In this document: one piece after another, positions 1 to 5,627 of the stretch | Numbering within the stretch: position 1 is the first letter of the stretch | Layout: each line of letters opens with the position of its first letter | Assembly (NCBI GenBank): GCA_964404605.1 | Contig: CAYOKT010000133.1 | Location: forward strand, 1-5,757 | Direction of reading: 5' to 3' | DNA: 5,757 nt | Source of the DNA: CAYOKT01 sp964404605 | Lineage (GTDB): Bacteria; Electryoneota; Electryoneia; Electryoneales; Electryoneaceae | Position numbers and translations under genes: made by a program | The notes under the pieces: model-generated | Told to the model about the DNA's origin: nothing | Seen by the model: the letters and a program-made list of their open reading frames with translations, nothing else | Databases searched by the model: none

Positions 1-54
1 CTGGATGTCCCCGTGTGCCGTTACCGAAGCCGACCGTGCAGGCGGTAGCCGTCC

Positions 55-74
55 CTAGTGGACCGGTCCACTAG
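55..74. repeat. Perfect 20-bp palindrome overlapping the lipoprotein stop codon
   Basis: CTAGTGGACCGGTCCACTAG is identical to its own reverse complement over all 20 bases, and the match ends at both edges. The minus-strand stop codon TAG (71-73) lies inside it. As RNA it could form an 8-bp stem with a CCGG loop at the end of the lipoprotein transcript. No T-rich run follows on the minus strand, so it is not a standard intrinsic terminator. A protein-binding site or an mRNA 3' stabilising hairpin is equally possible. Confidence 0.6.
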
Positions 75-1309
75 AAAACCCCCGTGAGCAGGGTGAGCAG
101 GACGTTCGAGGCGGCGGTCGGATCCTCGCGCGAGGTGGCGAGGAGCATCAGTTGCCCGGAGCCGATGAGCAGAAAATCGGCGGCCGTCTGCTCCCCCGCA
201 ACCGCGTAAGTCTTCTGCCACAGGGAGACGCCCTCGGGGTCGACGCGCAGCACGCGCTGGTCCGTCCCGGTGGTGTCGCCGCTCGTCGTCGCCAGCATCA
301 ACCAGCCGCCGTCCGCCAGGCGGAGGAGACGCCGCGCGACCTGGTCCCCCGCCGAAATGTAGTCCCAGTCCCAGAGCGAGGTGTTGTCCGAGGCCATGCG
401 CAACAGGCTCAGGTTTCCCGCGCCCTCGCCGCCGGAGGTGTCCGTGCCGTAGAAGAGCAGCCCTTCGCCGAAGGCCGGACGCATGTCGCCGAGGGCGAGG
501 ACGCCATGATCCCGGAAGGTGGACACCGCCCCGAGGGGGGAGCCGTTGGTCAGCACCTGCAGCAGCTTGAGCACCACGCCGCCGTCCTCGTACTCGTTCC
601 CGGCGATGGCGAACACGCCGGGGACCTGTTCCACGATCACATTCGCGGTCTCAATCTGGGTGTAGCGGTAGGTGTCGAAAAGGGAGCCGTCCGGGGCGAT
701 ACGATGCACGGCCAGCTCGCCGCCGGCGAGGGGGTGGGTGAGCAGGAGAACGCCGCCCTGTTCGACCGCGGCGACATCCACCGCGACGGCATCCTCCTCG
801 CCCGGGTAGCGGAAGGACCAGGCATGGTGCCCGAAGCCATCGACCGAGGCGAGGGCGGGGGAGACCGGCAGGGAGCCCTCCGCGGGGCTGTAGCCGGCGA
901 TCCAGAGGCCGCCGCCGGCGAGTTGCGGGCGCGCCCGCATCGCCCGCCAGCGCCAGGTCGTCTCCAGGTAGGTGGTCTCGATCCGCGAACCGGTCGGGTC
1001 CACGAGGAGAACGGCCACGCCGAGGGGGTCTCCGCTCGGCGAGAGCACATTGGCGACGATGAGGTAGTTGCCCTGGGGCTGGAGGAAGAGCCCCACCGCC
1101 TCGTAGTCGTTCCCGGAGGGGTCGGTGTAGTCCGTCGACCAGGAGGGGGTGGGCCCGGCGGTGTCCTCGCCTCCGCCGCCCGAGGAGGGGGAACTCACCC
1201 CGCAGCCCGCCGCGAGGAACGCCGCCGCCAGCAGCAGCGCCGTGAATCGTCCCGCCGCGCGGGAGTTCGCTCTCCCGCCCTGTCCCGCATACCGCATCAA
1301 CCGTGTCAT
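71..1309 (-). CDS. Exported lipoprotein with a predicted seven-bladed beta-propeller
   Basis: This 412-aa protein is predicted to be a membrane-anchored lipoprotein; its function is unknown. The N-terminus has basic residues, a hydrophobic run at about residues 22-34 and the lipobox LAAGC with the lipidated Cys at residue 36. Gly follows the Cys, which in Gram-negatives favours outer-membrane sorting. A Ser/Gly/Pro-rich linker comes next. The body repeats a strand-like phrase of the type (D/Q)GGxLxLA at about residues 79, 132, 184, 229, 281, 333 and 383. Aromatic phrases such as WSFRYP, WDWDYI and WQKTYA lie between them, as in secreted PQQ-like or 'W-K-T-G-G' beta-propellers. I chose the ATG at 1309 because AAAGGGG (1316-1322) sits 6 nt upstream. 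The ATGs at 1315 and 1342 would add 2 or 11 residues but have poor spacing. The gene is divergent from the copper genes, and nothing in it binds copper recognisably. It could be a sensor, scaffold or enzyme-associated propeller. Confidence 0.85.
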   Translation of the reverse strand: MTRLMRYAGQGGRANSRAAGRFTALLLAAAFLAAGCGVSSPSSGGGGEDTAGPTPSWSTDYTDPSGNDYEAVGLFLQPQGNYLIVANVLSPSGDPLGVAVLLVDPTGSRIETTYLETTWRWRAMRARPQLAGGGLWIAGYSPAEGSLPVSPALASVDGFGHHAWSFRYPGEEDAVAVDVAAVEQGGVLLLTHPLAGGELAVHRIAPDGSLFDTYRYTQIETANVIVEQVPGVFAIAGNEYEDGGVVLKLLQVLTNGSPLGAVSTFRDHGVLALGDMRPAFGEGLLFYGTDTSGGEGAGNLSLLRMASDNTSLWDWDYISAGDQVARRLLRLADGGWLMLATTSGDTTGTDQRVLRVDPEGVSLWQKTYAVAGEQTAADFLLIGSGQLMLLATSREDPTAASNVLLTLLTGVF

Positions 1310-1315
1310 CGTCAT

Positions 1316-1322
1316 CCCCTTT
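1316..1322 (-). promoter_or_regulatory. Ribosome binding site that decides the lipoprotein start
   Basis: On the minus strand AAAGGGG lies 6 nt upstream of the ATG at 1309. It directly abuts the ATG at 1315 with no spacer, which makes 1309 the better start. A stronger AGGAGG at 1360-1365 (minus) is 17 nt from the ATG at 1342, too far to serve it. Confidence 0.55.
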
Positions 1323-1370
1323 CCACGGCATGCACCTGTCATTCCGCTGTGTGGTTCAACCTCCTGCCTT

Positions 1371-1399
1371 AAGATAGGGAAGAAACGGCGGTGTGTGAC
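1371..1399 (-). promoter_or_regulatory. Weak sigma70-like promoter candidate for the lipoprotein gene
   Basis: On the minus strand GTCACA (1394-1399) and TATCTT (1371-1376) are separated by 17 bp. Each matches 4 of 6 consensus bases. The position is about 60 bp upstream of the lipoprotein start, in one of the less GC-rich stretches of the intergenic region. This is pattern matching only. Confidence 0.25.
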
Positions 1400-1416
1400 C
1401 GGTCCTCCTGGTGGGT

Positions 1417-1432
1417 CGATTCAAATGAACCG
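1417..1432. promoter_or_regulatory. Operator-like 16-bp dyad
   Basis: CGATTCAAATGAACCG is dyad-symmetric around TTCA-AA-TGAA, with one mismatched pair (A1419/C1430) and a closing CG/CG. It lies just upstream (minus sense) of the candidate promoter at 1371-1399. It could bind a dimeric repressor or activator, but it does not match the CsoR or CueR operator patterns I know. Confidence 0.25.
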
Positions 1433-1482
1433 GCACACGATGAGGGAGAGGATGAAGGGATTCCAGCGGGGGTGGGAGGCGA

Positions 1483-1528
1483 AGTCCATCGGCGGACTCC
1501 ACACCTGTTCCGCCGGGGCGTTATTTTT
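1483..1528 (+). promoter_or_regulatory. Two competing hairpins ahead of a T run (attenuator-like)
   Basis: CGGCGGA (1490-1496) pairs exactly with TCCGCCG (1509-1515), and a T5 run follows at 1524-1528. An alternative stem, AGTCC (1483-1487) with GGACT (1494-1498), would use the same bases and exclude the first. This is the layout of a terminator and anti-terminator pair. The loop is 12 nt and the T run starts 8 nt after the stem, so any terminator would be weak. It would act about 240 nt upstream of copZ if transcription starts upstream of it. Confidence 0.2.
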
Positions 1529-1583
1529 CCCTTCCGTGTGAAGCGAACGCACGAGATCGGTTCCCCCGCGCTGCCGTGTACAT

Positions 1584-1623
1584 GGTCGTGGCGCTCCTTC
1601 CCCCGGCGGGGAGCGACACGTCC
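1584..1623. promoter_or_regulatory. 40-nt imperfect inverted repeat upstream of copZ
   Basis: The left arm reads GG-t-CGTG-g-CGCTCC (1584-1597). The right arm reads GGAGCG-a-CACG-t-CC (1610-1623). That is 12 complementary pairs interrupted by two single mismatches, around a 12-nt centre; two more G-T pairs are possible inside. It is the strongest structure in the intergenic region and lies about 140 bp upstream of the copZ start. It could be an operator or a leader RNA hairpin. No T run follows, so it is not an intrinsic terminator. Confidence 0.4.
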
Positions 1624-1764
1624 TCCGCAGCGCGGATCAGGGCGGCTTTGCATTCGTGGATGGGGTGCGAGGACGCGAGCGTGGGAGCGGCCGGCGGCGG
1701 GGCGCGCGGGGCCGCTGCGCGGTCGGACCGGGAAAACGGAAACTCGGAACCGGATGGAGTGGAC

Positions 1765-1971
1765 ATGGAAGAGAAGACGGTGCTGGTGCCGGCGATCAGT
1801 TGCGGGCACTGCGTGATGACGATTCAGCGGGAGTTGGGCGAAGTGGAAGGTGTCGTGCGGGTGCACGGCGAGGAGGCGACGAAGCGGGTCACGGTGCAGT
1901 GGCAGGCCCCGGCGAGCTGGGAGGAGATCGCCGCGACCCTCGAGGAGATCGGCTATCCCGCGCAGGAGTGA
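1765..1971 (+). CDS. copZ: CopZ-type copper chaperone (HMA domain)
   Basis: This 68-aa soluble heavy-metal-associated domain is predicted to bind Cu(I) in the cytoplasm and deliver it to the ATPase encoded next. The metal-binding loop is ISCGHC at residues 11-16, with Cys13 and Cys16 as ligands. The length and the beta-alpha-beta-beta-alpha-beta pattern ending in 'EIGYPAQE' fit a single HMA domain. The usual GMxCxxC loop is altered: Ala and Ile replace Gly and Met. The His in CxHC is common in CopZ proteins. I chose the ATG at 1765 because GGAG (1755-1758) lies 5 nt upstream and the domain begins right there. An in-frame ATG at 1576 would add 63 low-complexity residues. The stop lies 3 nt before the copA GTG, so the two form an operon. 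A mercury-binding MerP-like role is less likely because the partner has Cu(I)-ATPase signatures. Confidence 0.9.
   Translation: MEEKTVLVPAISCGHCVMTIQRELGEVEGVVRVHGEEATKRVTVQWQAPASWEEIAATLEEIGYPAQE
1964..1968 (+). promoter_or_regulatory. copA ribosome binding site inside the end of copZ
   Basis: AGGAG lies within the last two sense codons of copZ, 6 nt before the GTG start of copA at 1975. The copZ stop TGA (1969-1971) sits between them. Ribosomes finishing copZ would end on the copA initiation site, which suggests translational coupling. It also supports GTG as the true start, since the next in-frame Met is inside the metal-binding loop. Confidence 0.75.
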
Positions 1972-1974
1972 ATC

Positions 1975-4287
1975 GTGCCGGAGACGGTAGAGCCGAAAGC
2001 CCGCGGCGGGCGGGAGGAGACTCCCGATTCCGGCTCCGCCGGTGTGGTGGAGCTGGAGATCCCGGTGGTCGGGATGACCTGCGCCAACTGCGCCCGGACG
2101 GTGGAGCGGACCCTGGAGCGCAAGGTGCCGGGAGTCGTCAAGGCGACGGTGAACTACGGCACCGAATCGGCGACGGTCGCCTATGAACCGTCACGGGTGG
2201 ACCTGAATGCGATCGCCGAGGCGGTGGAGGCGGCGGGATACCGCCTCGTTCTCCCGGCCGCGGGCGAGGAACTCGAGGACGCCGTGGCGCGGGAGCGGGC
2301 GAGCGAGCTCGCCGCGCAGGAGCGGGCGTTCACGGTCGGGGTGATTTTCACCCTGCCGCTTTTCCTGCTCAGCATGGGGCGGGACGCCGGCCTGCTCGGC
2401 GGCTGGGCGCACGCGTTCTGGGTGAACCTGCTCTTCTGGGCGCTGGCGACACCGGTGCAGTTCTACACCGGCTGGAGCTACTACACCGGCGGGTACAAGA
2501 GCCTGCGCGCGGGCGGGGCGAACATGGACGTGCTCGTCGCGCTCGGCTCCTCGGTGGCCTACCTCTACTCGATCGCGGCGGTGTTCGCCGGGGGTCATGT
2601 CTACTTCGAGACCTCCGCGCTGATCATCACCCTCATCCGGCTGGGCAAGCTGCTCGAGGCGCGCGCGAAGGGGCGCACCTCCGAGGCGATCCGCGCGCTG
2701 ATGGACCTGACGCCGAAGAAGGCGCGCCTGCTGGACGGCGAGGGCGTCGTGCGCGAAGTGCCGGTGGAAGCGGTGCGGCCGGGGGACCTGGTGCAGGTGC
2801 GGCCCGGGGAGGCGTTCCCGGTGGACGGAGTCGTCGAGGAGGGCCGCTCGGCGGTGGACGAGAGCGCGCTGACCGGGGAGTCCATCCCGGTGGACAAGGC
2901 CGAGGGCGACGTGGTCTGGGGCGCGACGGTGAACGCCGAGGGGCTGCTGGTCGTCCGGGCGACCGGGGTGGGGGCGGATACGGCGCTGGCGCGCATCATC
3001 CGTCTCGTCCGCCAGGCGCAGGGCAGCAAGGCGCCGATCCAGCGGCTCGCCGACAGGGTTTCCGCGGTCTTCGTCCCGGCGATCCTGTTGATCGCATCGG
3101 TCACCTTCATCCTCTGGTGGACCCTGGGCGGAGCCTTCGTCCCGGCGCTGATCCGGATGGTCGCGGTGCTGGTCATCGCCTGCCCCTGCGCCCTCGGGCT
3201 GGCGACGCCGACGGCGGTGATCGTCGGCATGGGCAAGGGGGCGCGGCTGGGGATCCTCTTCAAGAACGCCGAATCGCTGGAGACCGCCCACCACCTGCAG
3301 ACGATCCTCCTCGACAAGACCGGGACGCTGACCCGCGGCGAGCCGCGCCTGACCGACCTGGTCACCTTCGGTGAGACGGGCGAGGAGGAGGCGCTGGCGC
3401 TGGCGGCGGCGGTCGAGAGCGGCTCGGCGCACCCGATCGCCCTCGCGGTCCTCGCGGAAGCGGAGCGGCGCGGACTGAAGGTTCCCCCCGCCGAGGGCCA
3501 CCAGGCGCGGGCCGGGGTCGGGGTCGAGGCGACAGTCGGGGGGAAACGGGTCCGCGTCGGGCGCATCGACGGCGGGGAGAGCACGGTGTCGAACGACGGC
3601 GCGGGGGAGGAGGAGAGCCGCCGCCTCGCCGCCGAAGGGAAGACCGTGATGGCGCTGGAGGCGGAGGGCCGCCTGCTGGCGCTGCTCGCGGTGGCCGATG
3701 AGCCGCGCCCCGGCGCCCGCGAGGCGATGGACGAGCTGAAGGCGCTCGGGCTGGAGCCGGTGCTGGTCACCGGGGACAACGATCTCGCGGCGCGGGCGGT
3801 GGCGGACTCGGTGGGCATCGAACGGGTGCACGCCGGGGTGATGCCGGAGGAGAAGGAGAGCGTGGTCCGCGCCGAGCGGGAGCGCGGCCGCCGGGTGGGG
3901 ATGGTCGGCGACGGGATCAACGACGCCCCGGCGCTGGCCGCGGCGGATGTCGGGATGGCGATGGGCGGAGGCACCGACGTGGCGCTGGAGACCGCCGATG
4001 TCACCCTGCTCGGCGGCGACCTGCACGCGATCGCGCGGGCTGTCCGCCTCTCGCGGCTGACCCTGCGCACCATCAAGGAGAACCTGTTCTGGGCCTTCTT
4101 CTACAACATCAGCCTGATCCCCGTGGCGGCGGGCGTGCTGCATTCGGTCACCTGGGCGCCGAAGCTGCTGCGCGACCTCCACCCCGCGCTGGCCGCGGGG
4201 GCGATGGCCTTCTCGAGCGTGACCGTGGTCCTCAACAGTCTCCGCCTCGGCCGCCGTAAAGTTGCACCGGGCGCGCCGGAGAGCTAA
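1975..4287 (+). CDS. copA: CopA-type Cu(I)-exporting P1B-1 ATPase
   Basis: This 770-aa inner-membrane pump uses ATP to move Cu(I) out of the cytoplasm. In order: one N-terminal HMA domain with GMTCANC (33-39, Cys36 and Cys39); four helices at about 119-137, 144-163, 183-204 and 208-226; the double Gly platform (172-173); actuator-domain TGES (300-303); helices at about 362-383 and 388-412; phosphorylation motif DKTGT (Asp447); nucleotide-domain HP (486-487) and GxG (514-516); TGDN (599-602); GDGINDAP (645-652); and two last helices at about 704-723 and 738-757. Cu(I) specificity is supported by CPC (403-405), YN (710-711) and MxxSS (744-748), the P1B-1 set. The length is normal for one-HMA bacterial CopA. 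One oddity is that the position usually Asn in the nucleotide-domain 'VGN' motif appears to be Arg530. It starts with GTG (best RBS) and is probably coupled to copZ. Ag(I) transport is also possible. Confidence 0.97.
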   Translation: MPETVEPKARGGREETPDSGSAGVVELEIPVVGMTCANCARTVERTLERKVPGVVKATVNYGTESATVAYEPSRVDLNAIAEAVEAAGYRLVLPAAGEELEDAVARERASELAAQERAFTVGVIFTLPLFLLSMGRDAGLLGGWAHAFWVNLLFWALATPVQFYTGWSYYTGGYKSLRAGGANMDVLVALGSSVAYLYSIAAVFAGGHVYFETSALIITLIRLGKLLEARAKGRTSEAIRALMDLTPKKARLLDGEGVVREVPVEAVRPGDLVQVRPGEAFPVDGVVEEGRSAVDESALTGESIPVDKAEGDVVWGATVNAEGLLVVRATGVGADTALARIIRLVRQAQGSKAPIQRLADRVSAVFVPAILLIASVTFILWWTLGGAFVPALIRMVAVLVIACPCALGLATPTAVIVGMGKGARLGILFKNAESLETAHHLQTILLDKTGTLTRGEPRLTDLVTFGETGEEEALALAAAVESGSAHPIALAVLAEAERRGLKVPPAEGHQARAGVGVEATVGGKRVRVGRIDGGESTVSNDGAGEEESRRLAAEGKTVMALEAEGRLLALLAVADEPRPGAREAMDELKALGLEPVLVTGDNDLAARAVADSVGIERVHAGVMPEEKESVVRAERERGRRVGMVGDGINDAPALAAADVGMAMGGGTDVALETADVTLLGGDLHAIARAVRLSRLTLRTIKENLFWAFFYNISLIPVAAGVLHSVTWAPKLLRDLHPALAAGAMAFSSVTVVLNSLRLGRRKVAPGAPES

Positions 4288-4346
4288 CCTGTCCCGGCCC
4301 CAACGGACCGAACCCGCCCGCACCGCGGGAAAAAGCGCGGACAGCC

Positions 4347-5243
4347 ATGTTCTTCTCCCTGCCCTACTTCGGTGAGGCGGCCGCCTTCACCTCGGCTGTG
4401 CTCTGGTCCTTCGCGGTGATCCTCTACCGGATCAGCGGGGACGAGGTCCACCCCTATGCGCTGAACCTGTACAAAACCACCCTGACACTCGCTCTCTTCC
4501 CCCCGACCCTGCTGCTGCTCGGCCAGGCGCTGCTGCCCGCCTACGGGGCGAAGGTCTATCTCCTGATGCTCGCCAGCGGGGCGCTCGGGATCGGGATTTC
4601 GGACAGCCTGTTCTTCGCCTCCCTGAACCGCATCGGTGCGGGGATGATGGCCATCGCCGAGACGCTGTACAGCCCGTTCATCGTCACCCTGTCGCTGCTC
4701 TTCCTCGGCGAGACCCTCAGCCCGCTGCAGGGGATCGGGGTCGCCGGGATCGTGGCGGCGGTGCTGCTCGCCAGTTTGCAGCCGGGCAAGGTCCCGCGCA
4801 GCCGGGTGAACCTGCTCTCCGGCATCCTGCTGGCGGTGGCGGCGATGGCCACGCTGGCGGTGAGCATCGTCATGATCAAGCCTTCCCTGGGGGCGCTGCC
4901 GGTGGTCTGGGTGATGGGGGTGCGCGTCTTCGGCGGTTGGGTGATCCAACTGGTGATTCTCGCGCTGACCCCCGGGAGGTGGAGGATTCTGGGCACCCTG
5001 CGCAGCACCCGGCGCTGGGCGGCGATGACCGGAGGCAGCCTGCTGGGCAACTATGTCGCGCTGCTCTTCTGGCTCGCCGGGATGAAGTACACCCAGGCCT
5101 CGACCGCCTCCGCGCTGAACCAGACCTCCAGCGTGTTCATCTTCTTTCTCGCCGCGGTGCTGCTCCGCGAGCAGCTTTCGCGCCGCGCGGGCTTCGCCCT
5201 CGCCCTCGCGATGATCGGGGCGATGATGGTGACCTTCGGGTGA
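4347..5243 (+). CDS. EamA/DMT-family ten-helix transporter
   Basis: This 298-aa integral membrane protein belongs to the drug/metabolite transporter superfamily, EamA type. Two homologous halves of about five helices each are visible (about residues 9-144 and 154-297). Each half ends with the family pattern: 'LYSPFIVTLSLLFLGETLS' in the first and 'NQTSSVFIFFLAAVLLREQLS' in the second, where a Glu marks the end of a helix followed by a small-residue helix. Length is typical. The substrate is unknown; relatives export amino acids, metabolites or drugs. The ATG at 4347 has no strong Shine-Dalgarno sequence. A small 5-bp hairpin (CCGCG 4323-4327, CGCGG 4336-4340) sits 6 nt before it. The 59-nt gap after copA, on the same strand and without a visible terminator, permits cotranscription, but a copper role is not shown. 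Confidence 0.92.
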   Translation: MFFSLPYFGEAAAFTSAVLWSFAVILYRISGDEVHPYALNLYKTTLTLALFPPTLLLLGQALLPAYGAKVYLLMLASGALGIGISDSLFFASLNRIGAGMMAIAETLYSPFIVTLSLLFLGETLSPLQGIGVAGIVAAVLLASLQPGKVPRSRVNLLSGILLAVAAMATLAVSIVMIKPSLGALPVVWVMGVRVFGGWVIQLVILALTPGRWRILGTLRSTRRWAAMTGGSLLGNYVALLFWLAGMKYTQASTASALNQTSSVFIFFLAAVLLREQLSRRAGFALALAMIGAMMVTFG

Positions 5244-5245
5244 GA

Positions 5246-5260
5246 GCGCCCCGCGGGCGC
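5246..5260 (+). terminator. Hairpin just after the EamA gene, possible terminator
   Basis: GCGCCC-CGC-GGGCGC forms a 6-bp all-GC stem with a 3-nt loop, starting 2 nt after the stop codon. No T run follows, so it is not a standard intrinsic terminator. It could still pause polymerase, protect the mRNA 3' end or work with Rho. Confidence 0.35.
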
Positions 5261-5310
5261 GGGTCGTAGTAATCTCCCGGCATTGTCCCTGCGGCGGGGT
5301 AAATCCTGGT

Positions 5311-5363
5311 TTCGCCTGCGGCTACCCGGCTGCGCCGAAGGTTTCGCCGAGGCGAGCGCCGTG
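5311..5363 (+). repeat. Dispersed-type repeat, copy A
   Basis: Aligned without gaps to 5628-5680, 43 of 53 bases are identical. The shared core is GCTACCCGGCT followed by units of 12 nt that start with GG and carry CGCC in the middle (5328, 5340 and 5352). The ends can also pair with each other: TCGCCT (5312-5317) with AGGCGA (5350-5355), and CGGC (5327-5330) with GCCG (5334-5337). It lies outside any gene. Confidence 0.6.
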
Positions 5364-5414
5364 CCCCGGCAAAACGATACCATACGCCGTTTTTATGCGG
5401 AAACCGATATGAAA

Positions 5415-5434
5415 CCCGGGACTGAAGTCCCGGG
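5415..5434. repeat. REP-like palindrome
   Basis: CCCGGGACTGAAGTCCCGGG has 9-bp perfectly complementary arms around GA, folding as an 8-bp stem with a TGAA loop. Palindromes of this 'CGGGACT-GA-AGTCCCG' type are commonly scattered between genes in many GC-rich bacteria and are often linked to REP-associated transposases. Only one copy is in this window, so the repeat status is inferred from its form. The Fic-like remnant begins directly after it. Confidence 0.55.
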
Positions 5435-5560
5435 CCACCCGCCCGCGGTGCGCAGATCAACTTGGAGAAGCTTGTCAAAGCCGGCATTCTCGAGGTTTCC
5501 ACACGCTATCGGCCGCGGCTGTACTACGCACCTGAGATCCTGGCGGTTTTAGGGGAATGA
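5426..5560 (+). pseudogene. 3' remnant resembling the C-terminal winged helix of a Fic-family protein
   Basis: The frame ending at TGA 5558-5560 reads AQINLEKLVKAGILEVSTRY, then RPRLYYAPEILAVLGE (together 5450-5557). This matches the usual C-terminal end of Fic-family AMPylases, where a DNA-binding-like winged helix reads 'TAQRNLEKLVEAGIL...RLYxAxEIL'. The Fic catalytic domain with its HPFxxGNGR motif is absent. The frame is closed upstream by TGA at 5423-5425, inside the REP-like palindrome, so only about 36 related codons survive. No start codon with a ribosome binding site is visible. The gene probably lost its 5' part through insertion or deletion at the palindrome. Other winged-helix proteins share this pattern, so the family name is tentative. 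Confidence 0.5.
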
Positions 5561-5627
5561 CAGAGCGGGCGGATTTGCGCCGTTCGTGGGCGCGAGACGT
5601 GTGAATGACACGGTATGCGGTCCCGCC

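Larger units (their letters stand above)
1310..1764. other. Divergent intergenic region between the lipoprotein gene and copZ
   Basis: These 455 bp separate two divergently transcribed genes and must hold both sets of control signals. I see no convincing protein or RNA gene. It contains a candidate minus-strand promoter (1371-1399), an operator-like dyad (1417-1432), competing hairpins ahead of a short T run (1483-1528) and a long imperfect inverted repeat (1584-1623). No clear plus-strand -35/-10 pair for copZ was found. The in-frame stretch 1576-1764 ahead of the copZ start reads as low-complexity Gly/Ala/Arg, unlike the chaperone fold. Confidence 0.6.

Noticed and set aside
20..50. Sequence resembling the tail repeats at the window start (reverse strand GGCTACC and CGGCTTCGG)
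   Set aside because: It shares only short GC-rich words and does not align over the 53-nt element or keep its 12-nt phase.
152..1372. 406-codon plus-strand open frame opposite the lipoprotein gene
   Set aside because: It is the antisense of a gene with a clear signal peptide, lipobox, RBS and seven-fold repeat. Its translation is rich in Gly, Arg, Ala, Val and Glu without a domain pattern, as expected from GC3 bias.
1576..1764. 63-residue N-terminal extension of CopZ
   Set aside because: It is low-complexity, overlaps the inverted repeat at 1584-1623, and lacks a good RBS. The ATG at 1765 has one and starts the HMA fold.
1369..1866. 165-codon minus-strand frame across the intergenic region and copZ
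   Set aside because: It is His/Arg/Pro-rich, overlaps copZ antisense, and shows no recognisable domain or start signal.
2191..4323. 710-codon minus-strand open frame opposite copA
   Set aside because: It is opposite a complete CopA with every motif. Its translation is dominated by Arg, Asp, His, Gln and Pro, typical of antisense frames in GC-rich DNA.
5283..5552. 89-codon plus-strand open frame in the tail
   Set aside because: It runs through the repeat and the palindrome in a different frame from the Fic-like fragment and resembles no protein family.
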